64,000 nt of DNA from Larus michahellis (GCF_964199755.1 NC_133930.1:32045071-32109070); one strand, 5' to 3'; positions 1 through 13,430 are shown, numbered from the stretch's first letter. Program-made: numbers and translations. Notes: generated by a model from the sequence alone, not told the origin.

Positions 1-816
1 ACAGAAAATGCTGATCAAATTTTCCAATGAAAATAAAAGAGTAAACATATGAAAAACTGTATAGAGCTAACTTTTATATATGAAACAGGTTCCAGAAGCA
101 CCCTGATAAATGTTTCTTTACAGTATCAAATGCATGCAGTGTAGGATGGATGGCATAATTATGAGCATGATGGCAGCTTTGGAAGAAACATGCAACGTTA
201 CAGAGGATTATAAAAATGTGAGTAGTATTTGTCTTGTCACATTGATCTGAGCTCTTAACCTGCTGGAGAGGTGATCTCTGGCAATCTACAGCACTAACAG
301 AGGTTAAGAATATCTGGGTAATAATAAGATTAAAAAGACTATCTGGGTAACATTTTGTTTATGTTTTAACAATCTGACAGCAGCTTTTTAAAGCAGAAAA
401 CTGTTTAAAAGACATTCTCTAAATCATCATTTATTAAAAGGAATATTTTATCTCAAAACCTGCAGTTGTTCTAACAAGTTGTTGCAATGACAAGATTTTT
501 AGCCCTCCCAGAAACAGGGTAGTTTCCATCTTTCACTACTCTTGGGTATTTGGTCAGTGAATGAAAACTTTTTGTTATCTCTGAAGTTTAACAGAAAACT
601 GAAGATCAGTATATTGGGACATGTTTGTTCAAAAAGTGTTCACTATTCAGCCAGCACCATCCATTCCTGTATACCAACAGCTGATGGCAGAGGACTAAGG
701 CTTAGAATACTTTTCACTACCTTGCTTTTGGTTGGTTGTTTCATTACCTGAAGTGTTTATCAAATTAAGTCCTATGTGTTTGAAAAGCTTTACTTATTGT
801 TTATAGTGATCCCTTT
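1..816. other. Intergenic, nothing recognised
   Basis: AT-rich unique-looking sequence. The longest open frames are under 70 codons and resemble nothing I know. Confidence 0.7.
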
Positions 817-837
817 AGAATCACAGAATCACAGAAT
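817..837 (-). repeat. CR1-type 3' tail without body
   Basis: The plus strand reads agaatcacagaatcacagaa, the reverse complement of the ATTCTGTG tail repeat of avian CR1 elements. No CR1 body adjoins it. It is either an extremely 5'-truncated insertion or a decayed remnant. Confidence 0.6.
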
Positions 838-851
838 AATGAAAAGTGCGT

Positions 852-880
852 GGGAGGGTGGGGGAGTGGGGAGGGAGGGG
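852..880 (+). repeat. G-rich tract with G-quadruplex potential
   Basis: Six runs of three or more G separated by one or two bases within 29 bases. It lies directly beside the CR1-type tail. Confidence 0.8.
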
Positions 881-3800
881 AATCTCCAGCCTGACTGGAA
901 ATAAGCCATTAAATCGTTATTACTTTAATAAAACATGCATCTACAGTTTTGATTTTAACCACCATTATTTTGAATGATAATACAAAATGGGTGACTGGGA
1001 TGCAGAGATGGACCTTTCCTCCAAATCTGTTTAATAAATACCCAAACATATAATTATATTTAATATGTGTATCGAATATTCTGAGAGAAAGGGGAATGCA
1101 TGTTGCACAATCTGCTTTTTCTTCATGAGTGATACCTCAAATAAGATTCATTAGTACCTCTTTTTCCCTGTTTCTGGAAACAAATGAAGCATGAAACCTT
1201 CCCAGACCCAAATTAAAAAGTTAAAATGTATGCAGTTATATCCAAGTAGCAAGGCTTATGAAAAAGAAATTAATAATCTTTTATCTATACTCTTGATAAA
1301 CAGATCTTTCACAATATGCAGGGTTAATTTTGGAAACAGAGGTCAGAGCTCATCTTAGGTAACTTATATTTAGGCAAATATCTGATCAGCAAACACTGCA
1401 GAGTGACACTTCAGATAACTTGGTGGGAAAAATTGTACCAATAGCATATACCCTCACTGTGGACATCAGATTATTCACCCCCTTAAAATATAACTCCAGG
1501 CAGGATGTTTTCAGGTTAGTTATTAGTTGGGGTAAGAATACTTACACAAATACAAACATAGTGGTTCTAATTAAAGAAGTAGACTTGCAGTGAAGGTAAA
1601 TAGTAAACTTAATCCTTAAATTGTAACATTAGCATATTTGATCCCACAGTAGCTGGCAGACAGTCTTCCCTTTTCAAATAAATTCTCAGTATAGATATTA
1701 CATTAGAATTAAAGAAAACTGAATTTTTATTATTCATTCATATTGTACAGCTTCACTTATATAAGCCTGCATTCTAGTATAAGTCTGTTGTCAGGTGAGA
1801 TGGGACCCTGCCAGAGTCATTATTCCTATTTATTGAGTAGCAGACTAGTTATAAGAACAAAAAAAATCAATATTAATAGCTGGAACACAAGTTCAGCCTG
1901 ACCCTGAACAGGTTTTATTAAAGCAATGGCATTTTTTCTTTTTTTTTTTTCTTTCTTTTTTTTTTTAAGCAAGACAAATTTCTTTCTGCAGCAACACTCT
2001 CCTGTTTAATAGCATCCACATAACATATACCTATCTTAAAAAAAATGTATCTGAGCCTTTCATTCAGCACATTCAAATGAAAAGTACTAAGCCTGGGTGT
2101 CTGCATTACCCTGATGATTTCATTTAGACATCACATGCTCAATTTTCTGCTGCCCTAGACTTTGTGTCAATTGGGACCATACATGTAATTGATTTTGAGT
2201 TTTGCTGACAAACTGAGAAAGAAAACAAAATTAAAATCTACTAACTTTTCCTTGTTTGCCACACCGAAAGTGAAGAAAACTTCTCAAAATTCACTGGTGA
2301 TAGAAAAGAAAAGCATTCACAATCTGCTGATGCATTCTGCTGAAGCGTAGCCATTCTTTTACAGACAAGAAGAATCCTCGAGGAAGTAAAGAATTTTAAA
2401 AGGACATACATGAAATAATTTGCATCTGAACAAAAATCTCCATCTAGAGAAAAAAATCTGAGCCAGAGATCTAGCATGTAACCTTTCTGCCTGATATTTC
2501 TGTTCTTATCGGCAAAGAGAAAGAAGTTTTAGCAGAAGATATCAGTAATCTTATTGTAGCATGTTTTTACTGATACACAACATTGCATTTAGAAGTGATT
2601 TCTTTTTTTTTTCATGGAAAAAATTATAAAAGGAATCACATCTACTCATTCAGTTCCTCATGCATGTTGTTTTGAGATTTTTTTTCAGCGGAGGTGTCCC
2701 TTTTCAAATCAACAAACAATTTAGAACAGTAACATATGACATGTGAGAATGTTATTGGTGTTTACAAAAATGATTGAAAAATATTAGCTCTAGAGTAAAG
2801 CTGGAAGACGTATTTAGTCCAGCAATTGTCTGTCACTCCTAATGGCCTCTTTCTGAAGACATTCTTATTATAATTCTTCAGAGAAATTCACTGTGCAGCT
2901 AGATTTGTTTATTCATATTTTGCTCAGCTCTATGTGGTGTTCTTTCTATTAATCCTCCAAGAGTCAATTTATTTTATGCTGTTTGACCCATCAGATTCCG
3001 GCTCATGAAGCAGCTTAATTTTCACTAAATTAAGACACATCCTCTTGAGAAATACCAGAAGATCTGTTATCAAATTTCATAAACTAAAGTCTAGCCATAG
3101 TTAAAGTTAATCTCTTAATAGTAAGGAAGAAAAAAATTCTCATCTCATAACAGAATATGTTAGATTTCTTTCTTATGAGTTGACTTTTGAGAACAGAATT
3201 GCTGTTCACAGTATTTACCAAAATTAGACAAATCAGAAGGCCTGCAATTCCAAGCAATGCTTCCCAACTGAAACAAATGCATAGAAACACAAGCTGTCAC
3301 TGCAAGGTATTTGCATTGCAGATTAGCAAGCAAATCTGTATACTCTCCTTCCAATAACCAAGTATTGACAATTTAAGACATCAATACATTGTGAGGGGAG
3401 CTTTAACATTTAAAGTTTAACAATCAGCATTTAAAGTTGAATCACACTTTCCTGATTTATGATGTTGATCAACATTTGTAAGTACACAGGCAGAACTGCA
3501 AATAATTTTGATTTTAAATACCTTATTCAAAAATAATAAATAATCTCCCCAGTCTTGAAGGCAACACTGCTTCATTTTGTGACAGATACTTGATAGCTCT
3601 TGCTGATAGAATTTCTTCCCAGGGAAGAAGGTTGAAGGGCTGAAGCCATTAGTCCATAAAACAATTTACATCTTTCTAAACCCTGCAGAGAAACAGCCTA
3701 TTGAGACTAGCATTAATGCAGTGCGTTTCCTGATCAATTTGGAAAGCCCGAAAAGATGTACACCGAGACGGTCCCATAGAAGAAAATGAGACACAGTGTT

Positions 3801-6366
3801 AAGGCCCACCACATACCTCTTTAAAAAAGGCTGAAAGTGGAAGCGTGAGGAGGACAACCCTTTGTGTATGGGACCAATATATTTCTAGGTTACGTGACTG
3901 TTTCCAATAAAGTTTTTCTCTCTCACACACATACACCCTTCCCTACAGACTTAATGAAAGAGGCACATAGGAAATACAGTGGACTAAAGTACATAACCCA
4001 TTATGAAAATAAACACATATGTGAAGAAATTCTGAGATCCCACGGCTCAGTTATATGTGTAAAATGGAGACTGAGGGCTTCTCAGGGGATATCCTAATGC
4101 TGTTTTAATCGTGAGAGAAGTGTAATTCAAGAAAGTTGTAATGTATGATAAAATAAGACTTTTCAGGTAAGCCAATTGATCTAAGACTTCTGACATTGAC
4201 ATTTACTTCTTTAATTTGATGTGGAAATTTCATATGTAACTACAGGCATCTTAAAAATCACAATACAAAGCCATGAAAGTTACTAAGCAAAAACTGCTAA
4301 AGGAAGTCACAAGACTTGCTCTTTACCAGCCTTTCTTTACCTATTAAATCAAATAAGATCAACTGCCTTAGGAGGTTTTATGTGTTTGATACGATAAACT
4401 ACAGCTTTCTGAAAGTTTTTTAATAGATGTGAAAGAATTGACTCAGTTTCAGAATTTAGCTTGCAAACTGCTAAAGAATACATTTAGAAAAAAAAGGTTT
4501 GTTTCTATAAATGTGAATTATTCAGTTTAATTTTTTTGGGGATGAATTCAAAATTTTTAGGAGCAAATAAAAACATTAAGGAAATTAAAGCCTTCTTAAA
4601 TGAGAATTCTCAGTCCCCTCACATCTAAGTGTAAGAAATCTCACAAACCATATATTCATGTCTATTTGATTTATATTGATTCCTAATGAACTTTAAACAA
4701 TTTTTAATGGTAAGAACTCATTCAACATTTTCTCCAAATAAGCCCTAACTTATTTAAAGGTATTTGGAGTAGCAGTATCTCACTGAAACAGTGGATTTCA
4801 GTGCGTTGGTATCCAGAACATCGGGCCTAGACCAGAAGCATATAGCTACAAAAGAAAGGCAATAATCTATAAAAAAGTCAGATCATTTCTTCTCTGAATG
4901 AATGTTTTCATATTGGAGAGGGAGATTACCAGAGATCTTATGAGAGCACAAGTTCAAAACTGATTTAACCAGCTGTATACCTTGAAGATCAGAACAAGTC
5001 TTTATAAGTCAAGGTTAACATGTACCCTTGTACTAAGCAAGAAAAATCCACTTGCTAAATAGAAGGCCACCATGACAATTTGTCTCCTGAGACATTTTCC
5101 TTCTATCCTGTTCTCTTCTGATATCTAATAATCTAGACAAACATCTTCTCCTTTAGGCTCTTTTGCTCCAGGTTGAGAAAACACAATATGTACCACTTTA
5201 TATGTTACTGGGTCCCATGATTCAGAATTTCAGATGAAAACCAGTGAATTTCAGTTGAATTTGTACTTCTGAGGGCTGTGAAAGTCCAAGTTTTCATTTT
5301 CCAAGGATGACATAGTCTGTGCTCAGGAGAAGGTGGACATATTTCCAGAACAAGCTAAACCAAAATGTTGCCCCAGGGTTCATCTGCATCAAGCGAGACT
5401 GAAAAATAATCTTCATACAGGTTTGCTCAGTGGTGTGCATTTGCTGGTTTATATTTCAATTAATTGTTGCCATTCTGATAAGTGCATACAAAATTAGAGT
5501 TTCCTCATGTGGAAGTTATGGTCTGATGAAATGCTTAATCCTTCTCTGGGACAAATAATTTTTATGATTTGGAGTTTGCTTTTTATAATACAATAGCTCC
5601 CATCTGTTTGGGAGGTAAGTGCAGTGGGACGATGAAGAAGAGAGAAACTGAGCCCATCTCTCTGAAGAAATTGTCTGTGGGCAGGCTACTATTGTCCAAG
5701 CTGTGCCTTTCCTGCAACAGTGCACTCATACATTTGTCTTTGGTTCCGTCGATCTAAGCATATGGAAGGTTGCATTATGCCTGAGGACTGAATAGGCTTA
5801 TCTGAATAATAATCTTGAATTTCTGACTTTGAGTTTTATGACACCATTTCTTGCATTTGTATCTAATAAAAGGGATAACTTTCTTAGTCTTTTAAATAAT
5901 AAGACATTCATGTAATGTTCTTACAATTTATTTCATGCTACTGTATGTGAAGCATTCTGTCTGGTACAACTTCATTAGCCCGTTGCCAAATGCTTGCTAC
6001 TTTCTTAGGACAAATTCAGTAGATAGTGAGTAAAGGAATACAGATTAGGTCATTCAGGGCCCAGTTCAGCAAAATGCCTCAGAATATCCTTACTGTGAAG
6101 TTAGTAATTATATGTACATTTACCAGCAACATTTGATAGCATGTGTCTAGATGTAAGTTAGAGTACCTACTTGAAGATATGCCTCAACACGAGGCAATAC
6201 TGATGCATACTGGCTGATCCTATATCCATGTTTTTCTTACAAAAGCCTTGTTTGTCAAGTAGAAGTTAATGTATCTTTTCTAAACAGCAAAAAAATGCAC
6301 CAAAAAAACAGTTGACTGACCATACGGATTGAGACAGGAGGTTATCTGAAGGTTATACATAGATAC
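881..6366. other. Intergenic, no gene recognised
   Basis: About 5.5 kb of AT-rich sequence. It contains a T-rich low-complexity tract at about 1,930-1,967 and no recognisable transposable element or coding homology. Confidence 0.65.
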
Positions 6367-6502
6367 TCCTTCCTTCCCTCCTTCCTTCCTTCCTTCCTTC
6401 CTTCCTTCCTTCCTTCCTTCCTTCCTTCCTTCCTTCCTTCCTTCCTTCCTTCCTTCCTTCCTTCCTTCCTTCCTTCCGTCCTTCCTTCCGTCCTTCTTTC
6501 CT
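6367..6502 (+). repeat. (TTCC)n tetranucleotide microsatellite
   Basis: About 135 bases of TTCC repeat, nearly perfect in the centre. The right end has TCCG and TTCT variants (near 6,478, 6,490 and 6,495), and the left end has a single CTCC variant. It is pure pyrimidine on the plus strand apart from the rare G. Confidence 0.97.
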
Positions 6503-8077
6503 CATTAGTTGTCAGTTTTCAGGTTTTCAGTCATTAGTCTTCTTGAGCAACACCAATAATATTTGCATATTATTATTATCACAAAGTACATCTTTAATAA
6601 ACAAACAGTATTCTTTTTCTGACACCAAGAATTGCAGCCTGCTCTATCTACCCTACTGGCAGTAACCCTAAGTGATCCTAAGTACCTGCAAGAGCTTTCC
6701 AGAGACATCAGCTGCAGAATAATATCCTCAATATTTTGACTACTCTCAACTCGTTGAATACACCTGAGCACTACACTATAGTGCCTACAGCTTCCAGCCT
6801 CAGGGATAAAGTAATTATTGCAGATAGGAAGAAAAGGTGTCTAAAAACAAAGCAATCCAACTTAATTAGTTAGTCTATCAGTTGTGATGGGTGGAAATGG
6901 AGGTCATGGAGGCAGACCATCACTGAGGTCCAGAATTCCCAATCTCTGAGGAAGAACAGACAGCACAGAAGAGGGCATTAGCACCAACATTATGAATGAG
7001 GTAGCAAAATGAGCCCAGCACTTCATGGCATCAGCTTTTCTTGCCTCATTTATTTAATCTGTGAACCTTCATCTATTCAAAATGTACTCTAATAGGCTGA
7101 CCTTCAACTCATCAGGTGCTTTTGTACCACTGTAACATGCTGTATCTTTAAGCAAAGAAACATGAATAAAAAATTCATACCATAAGTGCAAACTGTATTG
7201 ATAAAAATGTAATAATTACAGTTAGGAGGGGACATATCAATGTCTTCTTTTCTTGAGTCTCTTGCTTAGACTGAAGTCCTCCTGCTACATCCAATAGAGA
7301 CATTACAAACCTCAGTTTAAGTATGGAAACTGATACTCTCCAATTGCCTCTCTGTACGTGGAGGGTTTATTCCAAGGGGCTGTGTACAAAGTATTCAGGG
7401 ATTTCACCAAAAGGATTTCTATATTCTCTTATTGCAAACTTGGCTGAAAAGCACCAAAAGTACTCTACCTCTACCAGAAAAACAATATATGTCATACTCA
7501 CTGCTAAAGCAATTCCAGGATAATTTTCAAAGGTATAGCTTCAGGTGATGAAGCAAACTTTACCATTCAAGAAAAGGATGAAGTCTTGGAGCTCATGTTC
7601 ACACAAAAATAAGACTTGTTTTAAAAGGAACCTCCTGAGTTGCTCTCATGAGCTTGCATTTAAACACAGCTATTGTAAATTCCTCATAAAAACGGTTCTG
7701 AAGAACCATCCAACCAAAGAATCCCCTTTCTCCAAACACTATGCCAAATACCATTCCACTGACAAGATCAATGGACGAATTTACTACCACAGATTAGGTA
7801 CCCATATGAGCTACCTTGCTATATATTTCTTTGAAATTTAGAGGCAAAAAACTATAGGTAATTCTAACATCCAGAGATTAGATAAAACTTGAAAAGTACA
7901 ATAACAAACAATAAATCCTAAACCAGCCCTTGAAATAGCAACAGTAAAGAAATAGTAAACTTACAAGATTTTTTTTGTATTCAGGGATATTTCCATGTTC
8001 CTGGGATGTCCTGACCCATGTGAGTATTGGTGTGACTCCTGTATTTCTGTACAGTAGTATACAATAAAATTATAGTA
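6503..8077. other. Intergenic, no gene recognised
   Basis: Unique-looking sequence. Open frames reach 98 codons (7,545-7,841 on the plus strand) but show no known domain and have a composition like the surrounding DNA. Confidence 0.6.
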
Positions 8078-8526
8078 CTATAATTCTGTATATATTGGTT
8101 GGAGGGGTTGGAAAGGGTTGGAGGGGTTGCAAGGGACCTCTGGAGGTCATCTGGTCCAACCCCCTGCTCATGCAGAGTCACCTATAGCAGGACTGTTTCC
8201 AGGCAGCATTTTAATATCTCCAAGAATGGTGACTCCACCACCTCTCTGGGCAACCTGTGCCAGGGCTCAGTCACCCTTACAGTGAAAAATGTTTCCTGGT
8301 GTTCAGAGGAAACCTGTCATGTTTCACTTTGAACCCATTGTCCCTGGCCCTCGGGGCAAGGGCACATTCCTGGATCATGTTCAACTTGTTTTCCACCAGA
8401 ATGCCCAGGGCCTTCTCTGCAATACTGCTTTCCAGCCTGCCAGCTCCCAGCACATATCCCATATGTCTGGGGTTTTTCTTCCCCACATGCATGACTTTTC
8501 ACTTCTTGTTGAACTTGATGAGGATA
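8078..8526 (-). mobile_element. CR1 LINE 3' fragment with internal deletion
   Basis: On the minus strand this is a CR1 3' end. The near-terminal segment (gacctctggaggtcatctgg on the plus strand, about 8,137-8,156) and the downstream blocks are typical of CR1. Around 8,350-8,362 the sequence jumps from the 3'-UTR-proximal block to a block normally several hundred bases further upstream in the ORF2 coding region. This points to an internal deletion. The 3' end also carries a short local duplication of ggttggaggggttgg. It has no coding capacity left. Confidence 0.85.
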
Positions 8527-8723
8527 TGGGATATATCTCTTAATTGCCTGATCACGTATAAGATATCTATGATTCTGTCACTTTTAAGTACAAAACTAGC
8601 CAAGGAGAAGCATTGCAGAAGAAGCGTATATGTTTAAGATGTCCTCTCTGAAAAATCCATTTGTAAGAGATACTAAGATCTCCCAGGTGCACAGTAAATA
8701 TGAGGCTACACCTACTTGGCTAC

Positions 8724-8728
8724 AGTGG
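8724..8728. repeat. Target-site duplication, left copy
   Basis: AGTGG immediately before the LTR at 8,729; it matches 9,302-9,306 exactly. Confidence 0.8.
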
Positions 8729-9301
8729 TGTTGTGATTTAACCCCAGCCAGCAACTAGGACCATGCAGGTGCTCACTCACTCCCCTCAGTTCATATGGGG
8801 GAAAGAATCAGAAGAATAAAAGTGAGAAAAAACTCATGGGTTGAGATAATGTTAATTTAATAGGTAGAGGAAAAGCTGTGCACACAAGTAAAACAAAACA
8901 AGAAGTTCATTCACTGCTTCCCAAAAGCAGGCTGGTGCTCAGCCATCTCCAGGAAAGCAGGGCTTCATCACACATAATGGTTACTTGGGAAGACAAATGC
9001 CATACTTCGAAATGTTTCCTGCTTCCTTCTTCCCCCAGCATTGAGTGTAGCATCATATGGCTTGGAATATTCCTTTGGTCAGTTGGGTCAGCTGTCCCAA
9101 CTGTGCCTCCTCCCAAATTTTTGTGCACTCCCAGCCTACTTACTGGTAGGGTGGTATGAGGACAAGAAAAGTCCTTGACTGCTTAGCAACAACCAGAAAC
9201 ATTAGTGCACTACCAACACTATTCTCATCCCAAATACAAAACATAGCACTATACCAGCTGCTAGCAAGAAAGTCAACCCCATCCCAGCTGAAACAATGAC
9301 A
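8729..9301. mobile_element. Solo LTR of an avian endogenous retrovirus (family A, copy 1)
   Basis: A 573-bp element that begins TGTTGTG and ends TGACA, so it has the TG...CA termini of an LTR. It is flanked by a perfect 5-bp direct repeat, AGTGG, at 8724-8728 and 9302-9306. It is homologous over its length to the copy at 38,300-38,886; both share, for example, taatggttacttgg at 8975-8988. No retroviral coding sequence adjoins either side, so this is a solo LTR left by recombination. Open frames inside it are incidental. The orientation was not resolved. It resembles a common avian LTR type; the class was not assigned. Confidence 0.85.
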
Positions 9302-9306
9302 AGTGG
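9302..9306. repeat. Target-site duplication, right copy
   Basis: AGTGG immediately after the LTR end at 9,301; it matches 8,724-8,728. Confidence 0.8.
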
Positions 9307-12300
9307 TCAGCTGAATTTGCAATTAAGCCCATAATTGATACTGATATCCCTAACTGTCCATTTTCCTATCAAGCAGGAGACATCTGACTTGGCACAGCCT
9401 CTAACCAGACCAGGTGGAAATCAGCAGCTGATATGACCTGACTTGTGAGAGATTGGAAAATTAGATATACAACAGTACTAAAAAATCATATTAACAGTTT
9501 GTTGGAGCATCTCACTTCCCTGAATCAAACCGAGATTTCAATGCAATCCAATCTCTTGGAGGAAATATCTTGGAAGGAAACAACATCGGGGTGGAACTGT
9601 CACCACATCAATTAGGTCAAAAACTATTACGTGTGTCATTTAAAATGCTATCTATCAGCTTTGTCTGCCTTCTTTCTGATACAATAGTCTGGAGAAGTGG
9701 TGTCTATACCTTAAGTTGTCAATAGCTGTGAGAATTCACAAAATTTAACAATAGTTGTAAGTTTTACAAGTAGAAAAGCAATCTGAAACTCAGCACTTCA
9801 CTTTGGCCAGCCACCAGCTTATATTTTTCTGCTGCAGTACTTTTATTCACTACATTTGCTAGGCATTCCCAACCATTAGTCTCGATTCAGCCTGCCTAGA
9901 CTCCTTTTCTAAGACACAGGATTTTGCATAATAGCCCTAACACCAAATTATTCTTACTTAACTGGGCAATCAGCTTGCTGTCACCATGATGACCAGATTT
10001 TTTCTCTTCCCAAACCAAAGCAGTGGGAAAGGGATTTCTGATCCCATAAACCTCTGCTTCTCAGGAGGCTTGGAGGTGGGGAATGAAGGATTCTGCAGTC
10101 AATCTCAATTTTCCACTTTTTAACGCAGTCTACAGCCCTCTCTTCCCCTACTCAGATGGTTGGTTTCAAATGCAGTCTTCCATCTGCTTTGCTAAACTTT
10201 AACCCTCTCCTGCTGTATTGCAGTTGGATACATTCCCTCACAACTTCCACAAATTATGAAAAGACAACAGCAAACAGCAAGGTCAAGCAAAAATAGCAAA
10301 AAAAATCTCTCTTTTTCCACTTTATCTGCACTATTATTTATCTGCACAATGAATAAAATATAAATATCTCGATGAAGAGGGAGAAAGTTCCTAACACATC
10401 TTACATTCATTCTCCTGTTTCATACTCTTCTTTCACCTAACATTTTTATTTACCACATATTTCGGATATAAAGATAGGCAAAATGGGAAAATCCAGCAGC
10501 TTGTGTTTCCACCCCCATTCCACATACATACTTACATACAACTACGTACTCCCAAGTCTCCCCTTCCTTCCAAGTCACCTTCTTACCCCTTAAATATCTT
10601 TTCCTCCTACTCTCTCTCAAGACCCCTTAGATTCTTGCTTTACCACTTCTCAGCCTAAATAGCTGGATACTGAGCTCAGACCCTGCCTGGCACATTCAGA
10701 GAACATGAGCTTCCTCTTCAGGATGCAGATCACAAAAAGGCTTAAATACACATTTGTAACAGAGGGATGGCATCTGCTATGCAGAAAGTGAGGTGGCAGT
10801 GAGAGGAGAGGGAAATACACAGCAATTTATCTGCCTATTACACTCCAGCAAACCTGCTGGTAGACCAGGTGCTGTCTGTGTAAGTAACACTTTCTCCTGA
10901 TGAGACATTAGGCAGTTAGAGAACCAACCTTAGACACACATCATCCTCTAAGACCTGGCCCTGAAGCCTATACACCCCCTGCACCTTCTCAGGATAGCCT
11001 GTCACCATTCCTCCTGACAGAGTTCAACTCAGCTCTGCCAGAGAGTTTTACCAGCCTGTCAGAAAAAGCAAGTAAATCATGTCCTCCATCAGTATTGCAC
11101 TCTGCCAATCTATCTTCCAATCCATGATTTCTTTACTTTAAAATAAAAAGTAAAAAAAAGTAAGGTTTTCTTTTTTCCTCTTAAATGTGCAGACTTTTTC
11201 TTCTGATTCTGTAAAAAGATCCATGACCTCCAAGCCAAACCTGTATTTCTCCCTGTAAAAGTAAGGAGAATAAGTTCCCTACAAACAACTTACTTGTGTC
11301 TTTCCTATAACAGGTCCTCTGTACTGATAACCTATTCTAGTTTTTCCCATCAGGTTAAATTTTTCTCTGAGGTGCACAGGACTCTGAGATTAAATGAGTG
11401 TCCTCTTGGCTTTCTGACCTCTGGTTAGTGATGAGTTTCCTCCCCTGCCTAGTAATAGGGGGAAAAAAAAAGTGATGGATGGCAGTAAGAGCCGTTAGAA
11501 AGGGAAAAGGCAGCTTACAATACCTCTTCAGTGTGAAATGATATACTTCAGTGGTAGTGTTGGGTGATGGATGCAGGACCCTTTCCTATAATTTTCACTC
11601 TCTCTCTGTTTTACACAATCACCCTGAAAAGCACTGCATCAGCTGCCACTGCTTGATGTAGCTTCTCTGTATGTATCTCCTCATTTGTTTTTACCTAGAT
11701 GAACTTTTCTGACATGGTGGATATACTTGACATTTTTGAAACCTGCATATTTATTTCCTCTGCTTTCTACAGGGAGAGAGACAAGACTAGCAAGGTGAGA
11801 GATTGTTCAACAGGACCCTGTAAGCCTTAGTTACATTCTTGAACTACGTAAGTGAAGATACATTTGGCGAAGACATATACATACATACTTACCCATATTC
11901 ACAAAGTACAGGTATCTTCAGAAAACACTGGGGCAAAGGCAAGGACAAGGGCAAGGGAACAGACATATCAGGGCCACACTTCTGACTCAGCGAGTGAGGT
12001 ATTGTCCAGGAGATTAGTGACATATATTTCATCTCCTGGTGTTCAGGGAATTTGTGATGTTTGTCTGAATACCTCTCACTCAAAAAGGCTTCCTGTCCAT
12101 AATACTTGCAGCAGAGTCAATGTGTCCACATCCTTCTTGGCAACATTTAACATCATCAAAATTGCCAGCTATGTTTCATTTTTAGAATCTATTTTTTCTC
12201 TGTCTACAAATGAGGGTATGGTTCCTTTTTCAGATGCTGCTCTGAGCTTTCAGTTCTGGCAAGGGAAAAAAACAAAACAGAAAAACCTTGACTTGAACCA

Positions 12301-13430
12301 CAGACGAAGGTAAATGGAGATGGAAACTAATGCTGAAGAATTACTATCAAAAGAGTAAAGTCGAGATGGTGAGAGGTTAGTTTTTTCTAACTGTGATCAT
12401 GCTGAGATGGGAATATCTTCTGGAGATCAAGGCTTATTAGTTTAAATATTTAGGACCACCTCTTAACCTATTCAAGACCAGCTCTTTTATGGTGGACTTG
12501 ATATGCTCTTTCACTAAACAAAGAACATACTTAGCATGTGTGGACCTCATTGGTCTGCCTGTAAATGGTGATCCAAATTGTTAGATTAGATTCCTTTTGT
12601 ATGTTTGGTGTTTTGTTTGTGTGCTTGTTTAGGTTTTTTGTTTGGTTGGTTTTAACTTTGCAATCAGGTAGGTCTCTACAGACTTTTAGAATTACAAACT
12701 AAGAACTCTTATTTCTTGGGGGCTGGGAGGCAAATAATACTTGAGTTTTCAGGAGGTAATTTTGTTTGGGTTTATTTTGCTTGAGCGGGTTGTTTGTTTC
12801 TTTGTTTAGCAACAGTAAAGCTGCTGGGTATCTAGTACACTTTCCTTTAGCAGTCAATGTAAAAGCAGCATTTGTCCTCATGAATATCATGTTTATTGAC
12901 TTGCTGAAGTCACTGCTTAAATTCCACTTGCATAGAAAGTGCTGTTACGGAAGTGATACAATAGGAAAGAAATAAAGCAAGAAAAGTTCATCCCACATGA
13001 CAGCTTCTGTTAGTTTCAACAGCACACCAGATCAGAGGCCAGGAAAGAGGAGCTGACAGCTGGATTCCATTGGTTGAGAAGTTTGCTTGCAACTTGCTGC
13101 AATCAAGACCAATGTTGAAAGGTAACTGCATGTATAAAATGTGGACGTTGCTCTGCATTCCTTGCAACAGATGAACTGTCAGGAGAGTAGGAAGCATTAT
13201 AAATGAGGCAATGTGGTTTTGAAATGCAATCCTATTTTAAAAGGAAATAGTGACCTCAGGGACTTGGACAACTCTGGAGATGGATAATTAGGGCTCTTTC
13301 ACCTTTGCCTCTCTAGTAAGAATCCACTACGTATGAGCAGAGACTGAAAGCTTATTAATTTGCGAACTATTTCATATGATTTATGTGAATTGAAGCAATA
13401 GACTTTGAATCATGAAATTGCACAATAATT
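9307..13430. other. Intergenic, no gene recognised
   Basis: The sequence from about 9,950 to 11,460 is somewhat less AT-rich than its surroundings and could include an old unrecognised repeat, but no family is identifiable by eye. A (GTTT)-rich low-complexity tract lies at about 12,600-12,655. The longest open frame is 153 codons (11,852-12,313, plus) and has no recognised domain. Confidence 0.6.

Noticed and set aside
817..837. Direct repeats that might suggest a CRISPR-like array
   Set aside because: They are CR1 tail units in a vertebrate genome, with no spacers.
8878..9159. Open frame of 93 codons on the plus strand
   Set aside because: It lies wholly inside the solo LTR at 8,729-9,301, has no known domain, and overlaps another frame on the opposite strand.
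11852..12313. 153-codon open frame on the plus strand
   Set aside because: It has no recognisable domain, its codon and residue use looks like translated intergenic DNA, and no splice or promoter context is evident.
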